Assembly (NCBI GenBank): GCA_035550075.1
Contig: DASZQG010000196.1
Span: 1 to 54,445, forward strand
Direction: 5' to 3'
From: AWTP1-13 sp035550075
GTDB taxonomy: Bacteria > Pseudomonadota > Alphaproteobacteria > Rhizobiales > Hyphomicrobiaceae
Length of the DNA: 54,445 nt
Under the pieces are notes generated by a model that saw nothing but the letters and a program-made list of their open reading frames with translations, was not told where the DNA came from and searched no databases. The first letter of the stretch is position 1; the number at the start of each line of letters is the position of its first letter. Shown one piece after another: positions 53,817 through 54,445 of the stretch. The translations under genes were made by a program, and so were the position numbers.

Positions 53817-54445
53817 TCAGCCGCGATCCTCAATCGAATCGATCTCGCGCAGCGCACCCAGGAAGCGATCCATGTGCCGCCTGAGGTTGAGATCGACGCG
53901 CAGGTAGCGGCCGCCGAGGCCTTCGATGTCGTTGCCGTCCTTGACGATGACGCCGCGCTCGAGCAGCCGGTTGAAGACCGTGGTCGAGTCGAGATCGGGG
54001 TCCAGGATCTCGGTAAGAAAGAAGTTGGAGCGGCTGCCGGGGACCATCCGGAAGCGGTTGAGCCGCCCCATTTCCCCGCTGACGTAGCGCCGGGAGTCCG
54101 CAACGGTTTGCACCGCACGCCTGACATGCTCCTCGTCGAACATGGCGGCGGAGGCGCCGATGATCTGGGCGTGGCCCATGTTCCAGGTCGGCTTGATGTT
54201 GCGCAGCGGCCGGATCAGCTCGGGGTTTGCCGCGATGCCGAAGCCGACGCGCAACCCCGCCAGCCCGTAGGCCTTCGAAAAGGTGCGGAGCACGATCAGG
54301 TTATCGTATTCGGGGAGCAGCTTCATCAGCCCGTCCGTTTCCGAGTAGTGGATGTAGGCCTCGTCGAGGACGATCAGCGTCTCTTTGCTTGCCGCATCGC
54401 AGATGCGCCGCACCGCCGGTTCGTCGAGCAGAACCCCGGCGGGAT
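53817..54445 (-). CDS. HisC-like class I/II aminotransferase (5' end beyond window)
   Basis: The C-terminal part of a PLP aminotransferase, open to the window end. The sequence shows the NPxG-type segment (PAGVLLDEPAV) at the right edge, VLDEAYIHYSE, which holds the PLP-pairing Asp and Tyr, and the PLP-binding Lys in RTFSKAYGLAGLRVGFG. The C-terminal end RNFFLTEILDPD-type strand and ERGVIVKDG are typical of histidinol-phosphate aminotransferases and their relatives, which also use aromatic amino acids or cobyric-acid precursors. Since the front half is missing I cannot tell which. About 210 residues are present. Confidence 0.88.
   Translation of the reverse strand, partial: PAGVLLDEPAVRRICDAASKETLIVLDEAYIHYSETDGLMKLLPEYDNLIVLRTFSKAYGLAGLRVGFGIAANPELIRPLRNIKPTWNMGHAQIIGASAAMFDEEHVRRAVQTVADSRRYVSGEMGRLNRFRMVPGSRSNFFLTEILDPDLDSTTVFNRLLERGVIVKDGNDIEGLGGRYLRVDLNLRRHMDRFLGALREIDSIEDRG

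Overview
The window is GC-rich chromosomal DNA from an alphaproteobacterium. The evidence is the gene content and order: hisH..hisA-hisF, a trxB gene followed by an LsrB/VtlR-type LysR regulator, mutT-argJ-ppiC-secA, a nitrilase-DUF1178 pair near comF, a DUF3297 gene, and sites matching the alphaproteobacterial LexA (GTTC-N7-GTTC) and CtrA (TTAA-N7-TTAAC) consensus. I cannot fix the genus; a Reyranella-like, Rhodospirillales or Hyphomicrobiales-like lineage would fit. No CRISPR array, prophage or insertion sequence was seen.

Layout. 1-4.0 kb: histidine genes (partial hisH, hisA, hisF), with a block of opposite-strand small genes between hisH and hisA: a Cas2/SinR-like protein with two LexA-like sites upstream, a lone receiver domain, a 37-residue membrane peptide and an unknown 118-residue protein. 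4.3-9.2 kb: the stress triad prkA, DUF444/yeaH and spoVR. 9.4-16.2 kb: a pimeloyl/dicarboxylate-CoA degradation operon (pimA-B-C, an embedded lysE-type exporter, pimD) on the minus strand, divergent from an SDR gene. 16.2-20.4 kb: a GMC oxidoreductase divergent from a ZnuD-like TonB receptor; a Zur-like palindrome and an RBS-masking hairpin lie between them. 20.5-25.3 kb: a korC-korA-korB 2-oxoacid:ferredoxin oxidoreductase operon. 26.1-28.5 kb: a fumarylacetoacetate-hydrolase-family enzyme and a thiamine-diphosphate enzyme.

28.5-45.7 kb is mostly housekeeping: DUF1178, nitrilase-family and comF genes; a methyltransferase; an Flp pilin; mutT, argJ, a PpiC-type isomerase and secA; a NodU-type carbamoyltransferase; sdhB without the other sdh genes; two very small Lys/Arg-rich histone-H1-like genes; map, radC, trxB and lsrB. 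Just after lsrB there is no protein gene. Instead there is a run of perfect hairpins, one exposing a C-rich anti-Shine-Dalgarno loop, ending in a textbook terminator. I read this as a probable AbcR-like regulatory RNA, and it is the most interesting element of the window. 45.9-54.4 kb: leuC, an exported TPR-caspase-like protein, DUF3297, a thioesterase, a class II aldolase-panE-trmD group, tRNA-Phe with a clear promoter, an N-formylglutamate amidohydrolase and a partial HisC-like aminotransferase.

How the parts connect (inference): the 9-28 kb stretch looks like a catabolic zone. CoA activation, beta-oxidation, ferredoxin-linked 2-oxoacid oxidation and a ring-cleavage-type hydrolase would suit growth on dicarboxylic or aromatic-derived acids. 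The prkA triad, LexA-like sites, LsrB plus candidate sRNA, and the CtrA-like site beside the basic-protein genes are the regulatory features most worth testing.
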